64,000 nt of DNA from Peribacillus frigoritolerans (GTDB lineage: Bacteria > Bacillota > Bacilli > Bacillales > DSM-1321): the NCBI RefSeq assembly GCF_030676415.1, contig NZ_JAUUTW010000008.1, positions 124,001 through 188,000 of the forward strand, written 5' to 3'. Below the pieces are notes generated by a model. It searched no databases and was not told the origin of the DNA. It saw only the letters and a list, made by a program, of their open reading frames with translations. Shown here piece by piece: positions 8,326 through 16,497 of the stretch; positions within the stretch are counted from its first letter, which is position 1, and each line of letters opens with the position of its first letter. A program made the translations under genes and the position numbers.

Positions 8326-9870
8326 ATGGGACATTCAGGTTATATGATGGGGATCGATATTGGCACGACGAGTACGAAGGTCGTTCTTTTTTCAAAAGGG
8401 GGGGAGGTTGTCCAATCTTGTTCGAGGGGATATCCTCTTCACAGTCCAACTCCTTCCGTTGCGGAACAAGATCCCGAAGAAATTTATAAGGCGGTCATCA
8501 TTGCAATAGGCGAGGTTATGATTGCAAGCGGAATAGAAAAGCAAGAATTGGGCTTCATATCGTTCAGTTCGGCGATGCATAGCTTGATCGCAATGGGTAA
8601 AGACGGCAACCCTCTGACGAATAGCATTACATGGGCGGATAATCGAAGTGCTGCCTATGCGGAGAAATTGAAGGCTTCGGAACAGGGGATGCAATTGTAT
8701 CACAGGACGGGAACACCCATTCACCCAATGTCCCCCATCACGAAAGTAATGTGGTTAAGAAATGAGCATCCCGGGATCTTTAACGAAACGGACAAATTTA
8801 TAGGAATTAAAGAATACATCGTCTATAAGTTTTTCAATGAGTATGTGATGGATTATTCGCTAGCTTCTGCAACGGGCATGTTCAACCTGAATGGCCTGAA
8901 GTGGGATGAAGAGGCACTCACCATTGCTGGAATTGGGGCTGACAAGCTGCCGACGCTTGTCCCTACAACGCATATCCTCTCAGGCTTAAGTGAGGAATTA
9001 GCTGCAAAAATGAACATTCTTGCTGGTACCCCGTTTGTGATTGGCGCGAGTGATGGCGTGCTTGCCAACTTAGGGCAAAACGCAATCAAGCCAGGCGTTC
9101 TGGCAGTGACAATCGGAACGAGCGGTGCAGTAAGAACCGTCAATGACCGGCCGCTTACCGATCCCAAAGGCAGGACATTCTGCTATGCCCTTACCGAGAA
9201 TCATTGGGTAATCGGCGGACCGGTCAACAATGGGGGAATCACCTTCCGATGGGCACGCGATCAATTGGGCCGTATGGAAATCGAAAAAGCGAAGGCTTCG
9301 GGACAGGACTCCTATGAGATTCTGACGGATATGGCTTCTAATATTGCACCTGGTTCTGATGGATTGATATTCCACCCGTATATGGCAGGGGAACGGGCGC
9401 CATTATGGAGTGCCGATGCAAGGGGCTCCTTCTTTGGACTGGCGCTTCATCACACTCGTGACCATATGGTCCGGGCGGTGCTGGAGGGTGTGATGTATAA
9501 CTTGTACAGTGTCCTTATTGCTGTAAAGGAATTGACTGGTGCTCCCGAGAAGATTCATGCAAGCGGCGGATTTGTCCGCTCGAAGCTCTGGCGCCAAATC
9601 ATGGCTGATATATTCAATCAAAACGTGACAATTCCTGAAAGCTTTGAGAGTTCGAGCTTAGGTGCCGCCGTTCTTGGATTATATGCTTTAGGCGAAATCG
9701 AAAGCCTTGATGAGGTTGAGGGTATGGTTGGTGAAACGAATGAACTTGTCCCGATCGAAGAGAACGTTGAAGTGTATGAAGAATTAATGTCGATTTATTT
9801 ATCCGTGAGCAGACAATTGGAAGGCGACTACAAGAGGATCGCTGATTTCCAAAGACGTCATTTAGAATAA
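8326..9870 (+). CDS. gntK: Gluconokinase (FGGY family)
   Basis: A 514-residue FGGY sugar kinase. The N-terminal phosphate-binding MGIDIGTTSTKVVLF, the FSSAMHSLIAM and TWADNRS segments, ASDGVLANLG and the C-terminal HASGGFVRSKLW..MADIF block match gluconokinase. It phosphorylates gluconate to 6-phosphogluconate. The frame is open from a TTG at 8296, but that lies inside the gntP remnant. ATG 8326 follows GAAAGGAG (8306-8313) and was chosen. The partner permease gntP upstream is a pseudogene, and no gntR repressor is visible. Confidence 0.9.
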   Translation: MGHSGYMMGIDIGTTSTKVVLFSKGGEVVQSCSRGYPLHSPTPSVAEQDPEEIYKAVIIAIGEVMIASGIEKQELGFISFSSAMHSLIAMGKDGNPLTNSITWADNRSAAYAEKLKASEQGMQLYHRTGTPIHPMSPITKVMWLRNEHPGIFNETDKFIGIKEYIVYKFFNEYVMDYSLASATGMFNLNGLKWDEEALTIAGIGADKLPTLVPTTHILSGLSEELAAKMNILAGTPFVIGASDGVLANLGQNAIKPGVLAVTIGTSGAVRTVNDRPLTDPKGRTFCYALTENHWVIGGPVNNGGITFRWARDQLGRMEIEKAKASGQDSYEILTDMASNIAPGSDGLIFHPYMAGERAPLWSADARGSFFGLALHHTRDHMVRAVLEGVMYNLYSVLIAVKELTGAPEKIHASGGFVRSKLWRQIMADIFNQNVTIPESFESSSLGAAVLGLYALGEIESLDEVEGMVGETNELVPIEENVEVYEELMSIYLSVSRQLEGDYKRIADFQRRHLE

Positions 9871-9879
9871 TTTTTAGGG

Positions 9880-9916
9880 AAGCACAGATGCATAAGCGCT
9901 GTGCTTTTCTTTTTGC
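9880..9916 (+). terminator. Terminator after gntK
   Basis: AAGCACAG (9880-9887) pairs with CTGTGCTT (9899-9906), followed by a T-rich run. It ends the gntK transcript. Confidence 0.85.
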
Positions 9917-9966
9917 CTGGTATTTAAAATGGTAAAATGGTAGAAAACGATAAGGGGAATTTTCTT

Positions 9967-10443
9967 ATGGGAGCCAGTAAAACGAATGCAATGCGAATTC
10001 TTGATAACAAACGTATAGAGTATGGCATGATGAGTTATGATGCCAGCGATGGAAAGATCGACGGGATCACTGTTGCGGACAAGATTGGAAAAGCGCCAGA
10101 ATCCGTTTTTAAAACGCTGGTTACCCATAACGGACCGCAGCAGCTTTACGTTTTTGTCATTCCTGTAGCCACCGAACTTGACTTAAAAAAAGCAGCGAAG
10201 GCCGCAGGTGCAAAAAAAATTGAAATGCTTGCGGTTAAAGATCTGCAAAAATACACAGGGTATATTCGGGGAGGCTGTTCCCCGATCGGAATGAAAAAGC
10301 AATACCCGACCTTTATCGATGAAAGTGCAACAAACCTGCCTGAAATCATCGTAAGTGGAGGGAAAATCGGTACACAGATCGTTTTAAAACCGTCAGAATT
10401 CCTGGAAGTCACACAAGCGGAATCTGTAGCCCTAATAAAATAA
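9967..10443 (+). CDS. ybaK: Cys-tRNA(Pro)/Cys-tRNA(Cys) deacylase, YbaK type
   Basis: A 158-residue YbaK/EbsC-domain protein. SKTNAMRILD at the start, VFKTLVTH with the conserved lysine, YIRGGCSPIGMKK and the C-terminal SGGKIGTQI match the bacterial YbaK deacylases that hydrolyse mischarged Cys-tRNA. The frame opens at 9937, but ATG 9967 is preceded by AAGGGG at a normal distance and begins at the conserved sequence. It appears to be a single-gene unit after the gntK terminator. A weak hairpin near 10447-10480 may end it. Confidence 0.9.
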   Translation: MGASKTNAMRILDNKRIEYGMMSYDASDGKIDGITVADKIGKAPESVFKTLVTHNGPQQLYVFVIPVATELDLKKAAKAAGAKKIEMLAVKDLQKYTGYIRGGCSPIGMKKQYPTFIDESATNLPEIIVSGGKIGTQIVLKPSEFLEVTQAESVALIK

Positions 10444-10533
10444 ACTGTTTACCTTTAGGTATTCACCTATTGGGTCTTTTCTTCATACGCTGTCTTGAAG
10501 ATCACCATCTTTATTGTGAGGGAGAGTGTAAAA

Positions 10534-11652
10534 GTGACAGGAAAAGTGATGAATTATTTCGCTGGAGGCAATACGGCTAAAGGTTTTTATAGTTTATATG
10601 ATTCCAACTTAACAGGTCTGGAAAGATTATTCATATTGAAAGGCGGACCTGGTTCCGGTAAATCGACCATTATGAAAAAAATCGGCCAAGAATGGCTGGA
10701 TAAAGACTATGACATCGAGTATTTACATTGTTCATCCGATAATGATTCCATTGATGGAGTAATCATACCGGCTTTGAAAATCGGAATCGTGGATGGGACC
10801 GCGCCGCATGTGATTGAGCCGAAGGCGCCAGGGGCCATTGAGGAATATGTCAATCTAGGGTCTGCCTGGAATTCCCAGCAGCTGGCTTCTGAGAGAGCGG
10901 CCATCATAAGATTGACGAATGCGAGAAGCAAGAGTTTCGAGAAGGCATATACCCTATTCGCTGATGCATTGAGGATACATGATGAATGGGAAGACATTTA
11001 TAAGGCAAATATTGATTTTGCTAAATTGAATGGGTTGACCAATAAATTGATAGAAGGCTTTTATAGAGATATCATTCTTAATAAGAAGTCGGATGTTCGT
11101 CACCGATTCTTAGGTGCAGCTACACCAAAGGGTGCAGTTGATTTCATCCCCAATATTACTGAGGGGTTACAAAAACGGTACTTTTTAAAGGGACGTCCAG
11201 GTTCCGGTAAATCAACGATGCTGAAGAAGATTGCAAAGGCTGCGGAGCAAAGAGGCTTTGATGTGGAAGTATATCATTGTGGTTTCGATCCGCATAGCTT
11301 GGACATGGTAATCGTCCGGGAGGCAGGGATCGCCATTTTTGACAGCACATCCCCGCATGAATATTTCCCGAGTTGTGGAGGGGATGAAATCATTGATATA
11401 TATAAAACGGCCATCCTGCCAGGAACAGATGAAATATATGCCGATCAGTTAAAGGATGTTTCCACCAGGTACCGGACGAAAATGAATGAAGCGACAGCAA
11501 ATCTGGCTAAGGCAAAAGAGCTGCATGACGAACTCGAAAAGATTTATGTAAAAGCAATGGATTTTACAGCCATCGATGACATTCAAAGAGACATCCACCA
11601 ACAGATTATTGAACGGGCACAAGATGTCGATAGAAAAACGATTCTGCATTAA
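10534..11652 (+). CDS. ATPase with two P-loop domains, unknown function
   Basis: A 372-residue protein built from two similar halves. P-loops are at residues 37-44 (GGPGSGKS) and 220-227 (GRPGSGKS), each followed by T-M/I-x-KK and then a strand ending in YHC or LHC (EYLHCSSDNDSID; EVYHCGFDPHSLD). Each half also has a D.T.PH motif (VDGTAPH; FDSTSPH). So it looks like an internal duplication of one NTPase domain. The family is found in Firmicutes as an uncharacterised ATPase (the PRK06851 type, by recall). The start GTG 10534 follows GGAG; ATG 10549 is possible. It stands alone between two terminators, so the neighbours give no clue to a substrate. Confidence 0.8.
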   Translation: MTGKVMNYFAGGNTAKGFYSLYDSNLTGLERLFILKGGPGSGKSTIMKKIGQEWLDKDYDIEYLHCSSDNDSIDGVIIPALKIGIVDGTAPHVIEPKAPGAIEEYVNLGSAWNSQQLASERAAIIRLTNARSKSFEKAYTLFADALRIHDEWEDIYKANIDFAKLNGLTNKLIEGFYRDIILNKKSDVRHRFLGAATPKGAVDFIPNITEGLQKRYFLKGRPGSGKSTMLKKIAKAAEQRGFDVEVYHCGFDPHSLDMVIVREAGIAIFDSTSPHEYFPSCGGDEIIDIYKTAILPGTDEIYADQLKDVSTRYRTKMNEATANLAKAKELHDELEKIYVKAMDFTAIDDIQRDIHQQIIERAQDVDRKTILH

Positions 11653-11654
11653 GA

Positions 11655-11695
11655 AAACAAACTGCACCTATCATATTAGGTGCAGTTTGTTTATA
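11655..11695 (+). terminator. Terminator after the twin P-loop ATPase gene
   Basis: A perfect 16-bp stem, AAACAAACTGCACCTA at 11655-11670 with its complement at 11677-11692, around a six-base loop. The left arm also starts with A-rich sequence, so it could work in both directions. Confidence 0.88.
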
Positions 11696-11818
11696 TACAT
11701 AATAGGATTTTTTAATGACGGAAGTCACACCAAGAATATATACGGGTTTGTTAAACGTGTTTATCCACCCTCTTTCGGTTAAAATAGGGATTATTATGAA
11801 AAAAAGGGGCCGATTGAA

Positions 11819-12685
11819 TTGATAAAGACGATTGCGATTGATATGGACGGAACATTGCTAAACAAAATGCAAAAGGTCAGTGAGGCAAATAAACATGCAA
11901 TCCAGAGGGCGCAAAGCGAGGGAGTGGAAGTGATCATTGCTACTGGAAGATCTTATGTGGAAGCAAGGTTCGCGTTAGATGAAGCAGGCATCGTTTGCCC
12001 TGTCATCAGTGTAAATGGTGCTGCCCTCTTCACGGAGGAAGGAAAAATTGCCGCTTCCAATCCAATGTCAGCTGCCACTGCTAAAATGGTCGCTGGATTC
12101 CTCGAAGAACAAGGGATTTATTTCGAAATATATACGAGTCAGGGAATTTATTCTAAAGACTATGAAAACGCAATATCTGTTTTGGTTGATGTATTCGTTA
12201 CAGCCAATCCGGACATTGACCCTAAGAGCATGAGGAAATATGCGGAGGAGCGTTTACAGCTTGGACAGGTAACTTCCATTTCCGATTATTCCGAGTTATT
12301 CAGCCGTTCGAATGAGGAATATTATAAAATTCTCAGCTTTTCAAAGGATTTAACTTTATTAAATCAAATTGCTTCGAAATTGAAAGGACAGGGAGTTACA
12401 GTCACTTCATCGGGACGTGAAAATGTGGAAATTATGAGTGAAACAGCTCAAAAAGGAACGGCACTTGAAGCATATGTGAATGGAAAATCCGGCTCGATGC
12501 AGGAAACGATGGCTATTGGGGATAATTATAATGATGTATCCATGTTTGAACGGGTGGGGTTGTCTGTCGCAATGGGAAATGCCCCGCTCGAAATTAAAAA
12601 ACTGTGTGATGAAGTAACAGGCAAGAATGATGAATCCGGTGTAGCGGAGGCCATTTTAAAGGTACTTAAACAGTCAGCCTATTAA
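11819..12685 (+). CDS. Cof-type HAD-IIB phosphatase
   Basis: A 288-residue HAD-superfamily hydrolase of subclass IIB. Motif I IAIDMDGTLLNK (DxD, residues 6-17), motif II with the threonine in VIIATGRSY, and motif IV IGDNYNDVSMFE near residue 237 are all intact, with the large cap between. Relatives dephosphorylate sugar phosphates, flavin phosphates or similar small phosphates; the substrate cannot be read here. The start is TTG 11819 behind AAGGGG. The next gene starts 26 bases on, so the two may be co-transcribed. Confidence 0.88.
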   Translation: MIKTIAIDMDGTLLNKMQKVSEANKHAIQRAQSEGVEVIIATGRSYVEARFALDEAGIVCPVISVNGAALFTEEGKIAASNPMSAATAKMVAGFLEEQGIYFEIYTSQGIYSKDYENAISVLVDVFVTANPDIDPKSMRKYAEERLQLGQVTSISDYSELFSRSNEEYYKILSFSKDLTLLNQIASKLKGQGVTVTSSGRENVEIMSETAQKGTALEAYVNGKSGSMQETMAIGDNYNDVSMFERVGLSVAMGNAPLEIKKLCDEVTGKNDESGVAEAILKVLKQSAY

Positions 12686-12711
12686 ACTCATGAATCGAGG
12701 GAGGAAAGACT

Positions 12712-13806
12712 TTGAAAAAATCGCTCTTATTTTTCCTTATGGTTACATTGATTTTAACTGGTTGTAACATGAATGATGACGACAGCAAAACCCAGCCGAA
12801 TCCTGACAAAGAAGTGACGGGCACTTTAGGGGAAGATCCGGATGTGCTGGTAACAAACCTGCAGGCCCCATGGTCGATTCAGAAGAATGGGGACACAATG
12901 TATGTGTCCGAGCGGACAGGAACCATCGTTGAATGGGACAAGGATAAGATGACACAGCAAAAGGTCAACCTTAAAAAGACATTGTCAGCTAAAGCGGAAG
13001 CTGGGTTGCTTGGATTTTTGCTAGCTCCTGATTTCTCTAAGAGCGGACAAGCTTTCGCCTATTATACCTATGAAGAAGGCGGCGATTCCATCAATCGAAT
13101 CGTCATTTTAGAAAAAAAGGATGATAAATGGCAGGAGATGGAGACCTTAATCGACGGACTACCAAGCGGGGACTACCACCATGGCGGCAGGATCAAGGTT
13201 GGTCCGGATGATAAGCTATACGCAACAACAGGTGATGCAAGAAAGCCTGAGATCGCACAGGACATAGATTCTTTAGGCGGGAAAATTCTGCGCATGAACC
13301 TGGATGGCACCATTCCGAAAGATAATCCTTTCGGGAATTCATACGTCTATTCGTACGGTCACCGCAATCCACAAGGTCTGGCCTGGGATGAAGCAGGACA
13401 GTTGTATGAAAGTGAGCACGGAGATTCGGCTCACGATGAATTAAATAAAATTGATCCGGGTAAGAACTATGGCTGGCCAGAGATAGAGGGCGATGAGCAA
13501 AAAACTGATATGGTAAAACCATTGATTCATTCCAGTGAAAATACATGGGCTCCTTCTGGCATGGCCTATTTTGACGGAAAGCTTTATTTTGCAGCCTTAA
13601 GGGGCGAAGCGCTTAAGAGTTATGATGTAAAAAGCGGAAAACTGACTAATATCAATACGGGCTCAGGAAGAATACGTGATGTATTCGTTGATGAAGAGTT
13701 CCTTTATTTCATAAGCAACAATACGGACGGCCGAGGAAACCCTGATGAAAAAGATGATAAACTTTATCGTTTGCCACTATCTCGGTTAAAAGGAAATATG
13801 CCTTGA
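12712..13806 (+). CDS. Lipoprotein PQQ-dependent sugar dehydrogenase (GSDH-like beta-propeller)
   Basis: A 364-residue exported lipoprotein. A signal peptide ends in the lipobox ILTGC (residues about 15-19), and an Asp-rich spacer precedes the catalytic domain. The beta-propeller carries LGFLLAPDF, YHHGGRIKVGPD, YSYGHRNPQGLAWD and EHGD, typical of soluble glucose/sorbosone dehydrogenase homologues. The histidine in HHGG corresponds to the catalytic base in that family. No PQQ synthesis genes are in the window, and many Gram-positive homologues have no proven cofactor use, so the activity is inferred. The start is TTG 12712 behind GGGAGGAAAG. Confidence 0.85.
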   Translation: MKKSLLFFLMVTLILTGCNMNDDDSKTQPNPDKEVTGTLGEDPDVLVTNLQAPWSIQKNGDTMYVSERTGTIVEWDKDKMTQQKVNLKKTLSAKAEAGLLGFLLAPDFSKSGQAFAYYTYEEGGDSINRIVILEKKDDKWQEMETLIDGLPSGDYHHGGRIKVGPDDKLYATTGDARKPEIAQDIDSLGGKILRMNLDGTIPKDNPFGNSYVYSYGHRNPQGLAWDEAGQLYESEHGDSAHDELNKIDPGKNYGWPEIEGDEQKTDMVKPLIHSSENTWAPSGMAYFDGKLYFAALRGEALKSYDVKSGKLTNINTGSGRIRDVFVDEEFLYFISNNTDGRGNPDEKDDKLYRLPLSRLKGNMP

Positions 13807-13900
13807 AATTATCAATGAGAAGTTCGGAGATGAGGTTATTTGTGTGATCAAAATAGTTTTCAAATGAAATCATTCCGGAACGCAAAGATCGAATATTGGA

Positions 13901-13932
13901 AGCCTCGCTTTAAATAGCGGGGTTTTCTTTTT
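13901..13932 (+). terminator. Terminator after the sugar dehydrogenase gene
   Basis: CCTCGCT (13903-13909) pairs with AGCGGGG (13916-13922) with one G-T pair, followed by TTTTCTTTTT. It lies about 95 bases after the stop and just before the CACGAGT array. Confidence 0.75.
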
Positions 13933-13968
13933 GTGTATGGCCCCGATTTGACCCATACCATTTCGCCC

Positions 13969-14340
13969 AAACTCACGAGTATTTGCTCGAAACTCACGAG
14001 TAAAAGCGTGAAACTCACGAGTATTTGCTCCAAATTCACGAGTAAAAGCGTGAAATTCACGAGTAACGCTCAAATTCACGAGTAAAAGCGTGAAACTCAC
14101 GAGTAACGCTCAAACTCACGAGTAAAAGCGTGAAATTCACGAGTATTTGCTTCAAACTCACGAGTAAAAGCTTGAAATTCACGAGTATTTGCTCCAAACT
14201 CACGAGTAAAAGCGTGAAACTCACGAGTATTTGCTCCAAATTCACGAGTAAAAGCGTGAAATTCACGAGTATTTGCTTCAAACTCACGAGTAAAAGCGTG
14301 AAACTCACGAGTATTTGCTCGAAACTCCCATGTAAAAGCC
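13969..14340. repeat. CACGAGT tandem repeat array, 17 intact copies with two alternating unit types
   Basis: CACGAGTA occurs 17 times, plus one worn copy (CCCATGTA) at the end. Two unit types alternate: one continues AAAAGCGTGAAAYT (21 bp), the other ATTTGCTYSAAAYT (21 bp) or a short ACGCTCAAAYT form (19 bp, twice, near 14065-14110), giving a 42-bp higher-order period. In most units CGTGA of the first type pairs with the next TCACG, so each 42-bp block holds a small hairpin CGTGA-AAY-TCACG. Because 21 is a multiple of three, several frames stay open on both strands, but the resulting low-complexity peptides have no ribosome site. The array lies between a terminator and the marR promoter. Confidence 0.9.
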
Positions 14341-14432
14341 CGAATCTCCTGAAAAGGGTATTTTTTTGTCTCGGAAGCAATGGAGAAGCCGAGGAAACAG
14401 TGTGCATACGGTATTTTCATTCATCCGAAGGC

Positions 14433-14475
14433 TAGACATTTCTAATGAACAGGTGTATAGTTACCTAGGTAACTA
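14433..14475 (+). promoter_or_regulatory. marR-MFS promoter with an 18-bp palindromic operator over the -10 box
   Basis: A -35 TAGACA (14433-14438) and -10 TATAGT (14456-14461) are spaced 17 bp apart. The perfect palindrome TAGTTACCTAGGTAACTA (14458-14475) covers the end of the -10 box and the expected start site. That layout is typical of a MarR regulator repressing its own operon. Binding by the adjacent MarR protein is inferred. Confidence 0.8.
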
Positions 14476-14494
14476 CTTTACAGGAGGAATACCT

Positions 14495-14914
14495 TTGTCC
14501 TTTCAAAATGGTTTTTTTCATCATAACTTACAATTTTCAAGGTCATTTACCAAAAAGTTAAATGAACAATTGGCCAAGGTTGATCTTTTTCATTCCCAAT
14601 GGTCGATTGTATATTATCTGAAGCAGTTTGGCTGTTCTACGCTTGTTGAAATAAGCACTTATCTAGATGTGGAGAAACCGACGGTAACCAGGACGGTAAA
14701 CCGATTGGAAGAACTTGATTTGATTGAACAAATCCCAGGAAAAGATAAGCGGGAACGGAGAATACAGTTAACGGAGTCAGGTTTAAGGACTTATCAAGAG
14801 GCCAAAAAGGTAGTTGAAGAGTTTGAACTTCAATTAATGAGCGGTTTGGCTGAAGAGGATCGAGAGGCAACGTTACGAACGTTGATTTTCCTGAAGGAAA
14901 AATTAAAACAATAG
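14495..14914 (+). CDS. MarR-family transcriptional regulator
   Basis: A 139-residue winged-helix protein. The HTH lies around LVEISTYLDVEKPTVTRTVNRLEELDLI and the wing around KDKRERRIQLTESG, with dimerisation helices at both ends. The frame is open from 14366, but TTG 14495 follows AGGAGGA (14483-14489) and gives the usual family length. A perfect 18-bp palindrome lies over the promoter just upstream, so autorepression is likely. The MFS transporter begins 18 bases after the stop, so this looks like a repressor-pump pair responding to a small toxic molecule. The ligand is not known. Confidence 0.9.
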   Translation: MSFQNGFFHHNLQFSRSFTKKLNEQLAKVDLFHSQWSIVYYLKQFGCSTLVEISTYLDVEKPTVTRTVNRLEELDLIEQIPGKDKRERRIQLTESGLRTYQEAKKVVEEFELQLMSGLAEEDREATLRTLIFLKEKLKQ

Positions 14915-14932
14915 TAAGGAAGAAGGATTGAA

Positions 14933-16138
14933 ATGAATCACAAACCGAAATTGTGGACGAAAGACTTTCTGATTGTTTCGTCTGCGAACTTTTTTCTATT
15001 TTTAACTTTTTATGTCTTGATGGTGACATTGACCATTTACACGATGGATAACTTTCATGCGTCGCAAGCACAAGCAGGGCTTGCTTCAAGTATTTTTGTT
15101 CTCGGGGCTGTGCTTGTCAGACCGATTGCAGGGAAAAAAATTGATAAGATCGGCCGCAGAAAGATGTTGCTTGGCTCGTTGGTTCTATTCCTGATCGCAT
15201 CCATTGGCTATTTCCTGGTGAATAGTTTATCCCTCTTATTGATCGATCGGCTTATTCACGGTTTTGCTTTTGGCCTTGCCACTACGGCAACTGGAACGAT
15301 TGCTGCAGATATCATTCCCAATGAAAGACGCGGGGAAGGTACAGGTTACTTTGCCATGAGTACAAACTTGGCCATGGCATTCGGTCCGTTTATTGGATTG
15401 CTGATAACACAGCATTTCAGTTATTCCATCATTTTCTATGCAGCCTCCTTATTTGCCGCATTTTCTTTAGTTGCATCATTATTCATGAATGTGCCTGAAG
15501 GGGAAAAGGGTGGAGCTTCACCGCAAAAAGGATTTAAGATCAGTGATTACTTTGAAAAAAGGGCACTGCCCATTTCCATTTTTATCGGATTTGCCGGATT
15601 TACCTATTCGAGCATCTTGTCCTATTTAACGTCTTTTGCAAAGGAAATGGATTTAATGGATGCGGCGAGCTTTTTCTTTGTCGTATTTGCTGTATTCCTT
15701 TTGGCGTCCCGTCCATTTACAGGGCGGATGTTTGATGTGAAGGGGGAAAATGCAGTTATTTACCCATCGCTCTTCCTATTTGCCGTCGGTATGGTTATCC
15801 TCAGCCAATCCCATCATGGTATCACGCTTCTGATTGCCGGCGTCTTTATCGGAGTGGGGTATGGTACGTTTCAATCAAGCTGTCAAGCGATTTCCATCAA
15901 GGAAGCCCCATCAAATCGGATGGGATTAGCCACATCCACGTTTTTTACAATGTATGATTTCGGTATTGGTGTTGGCCCATTCCTATTGGGATTCCTTATT
16001 CCATATACAGGGTTCAAAGGGTTATTCATAGGAATGTCGATCTTTGCATTCATACTTATTGGAATTTATTTCTTGGCACATGGAAAAAAAGCCTCGGCAA
16101 GAATGAAAATGCAGCATGAGGAACGCTTATCTGCCTAA
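14933..16138 (+). CDS. MFS transporter, probable drug or metabolite exporter
   Basis: A 401-residue protein with about twelve membrane segments. The loop 2-3 motif GKKIDKIGRRKMLLG (about residues 64-78) and the RLIHGFAFGLATTATGTIAADIIP stretch in helices 4-5 are typical of the major facilitator superfamily, close to the B. subtilis YwoG/YfkF-type exporters by recall. It is the second gene of the marR operon, so expression should rise when the regulator binds its ligand. The substrate cannot be inferred from sequence. Confidence 0.88.
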   Translation: MNHKPKLWTKDFLIVSSANFFLFLTFYVLMVTLTIYTMDNFHASQAQAGLASSIFVLGAVLVRPIAGKKIDKIGRRKMLLGSLVLFLIASIGYFLVNSLSLLLIDRLIHGFAFGLATTATGTIAADIIPNERRGEGTGYFAMSTNLAMAFGPFIGLLITQHFSYSIIFYAASLFAAFSLVASLFMNVPEGEKGGASPQKGFKISDYFEKRALPISIFIGFAGFTYSSILSYLTSFAKEMDLMDAASFFFVVFAVFLLASRPFTGRMFDVKGENAVIYPSLFLFAVGMVILSQSHHGITLLIAGVFIGVGYGTFQSSCQAISIKEAPSNRMGLATSTFFTMYDFGIGVGPFLLGFLIPYTGFKGLFIGMSIFAFILIGIYFLAHGKKASARMKMQHEERLSA

Positions 16139-16221
16139 TTTTTTTAATAGGATTGTATAAAATGAAGAATTTTGGGGATGCTTATATTATGATTGATTTT
16201 CCAAAGTATCCCCCTTTTCTC

Positions 16222-16248
16222 CGCCTGTAATCCACAGGCGTTTTTTTT
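16222..16248 (+). terminator. Terminator after the MFS transporter gene
   Basis: CGCCTGT (16222-16228) and ACAGGCG (16234-16240) form a stem with a five-base loop, followed by eight T (16241-16248). Confidence 0.88.
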
Positions 16249-16263
16249 ATGCCATAAACAAAG

Positions 16264-16286
16264 AAAACCGCCTTATTGGCGGTTTC
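16264..16286 (-). terminator. Terminator for bshB2 (minus strand)
   Basis: AAACCGCC (16265-16272) pairs with GGCGGTTT (16278-16285). Read on the minus strand, the stem is followed by a T-rich stretch. It lies downstream of the bshB2 stop, beyond the interspersed repeat. Confidence 0.6.
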
Positions 16287-16321
16287 AGACTATAGGCAAT
16301 CGTGTTTGCCGAAATGTTATT

Positions 16322-16433
16322 TTCCACTACAGGCACTCGCTTTCCGCGGGCGGTCCTGGAGCCCTGCGCCTTGTGGGGTCTTCCTTGGACGTGCTTTTCC
16401 CGCAGGAGTCTCGCACACCCGTTCCAATAAACT
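16322..16433. repeat. Interspersed GC-rich repeat, copy 1
   Basis: A 112-bp GC-rich block with AGGCACTCGCTTTCCG, GGGCGGTC, GGGGTCTTCC and CCCGCAGGAGTCTCGCAC in order. A second copy lies at 57153-57272 with the same order of blocks. The two also share an outer flank, TTTCAGACTRTAGGCAA, at 16283-16299 and 57075-57091. Copy 1 lacks about eight bases in the middle. By recall, this kind of block recurs in intergenic regions of many Bacillaceae. No gene is in it. A 14-bp direct repeat TTATTGGCGGTTTC lies at 16273-16286 and 16483-16496. Confidence 0.85.
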
Positions 16434-16497
16434 TTACTTTAAATTTAGCTGGAACTCCTTTTGTCTACAAACTCAAACCTCTTTATTGGCGGTTTCT

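Noticed and set aside
13969-14340. The CACGAGT array as a CRISPR array
   Set aside because: The intervals between repeats are the same two short sequences over and over, not unique 30-40 bp spacers, and no cas gene is near.
14057-14435. Protein-coding frames across the CACGAGT array on both strands
   Set aside because: They exist because the unit length is a multiple of three. They give low-complexity heptad peptides, lack ribosome sites and overlap each other.
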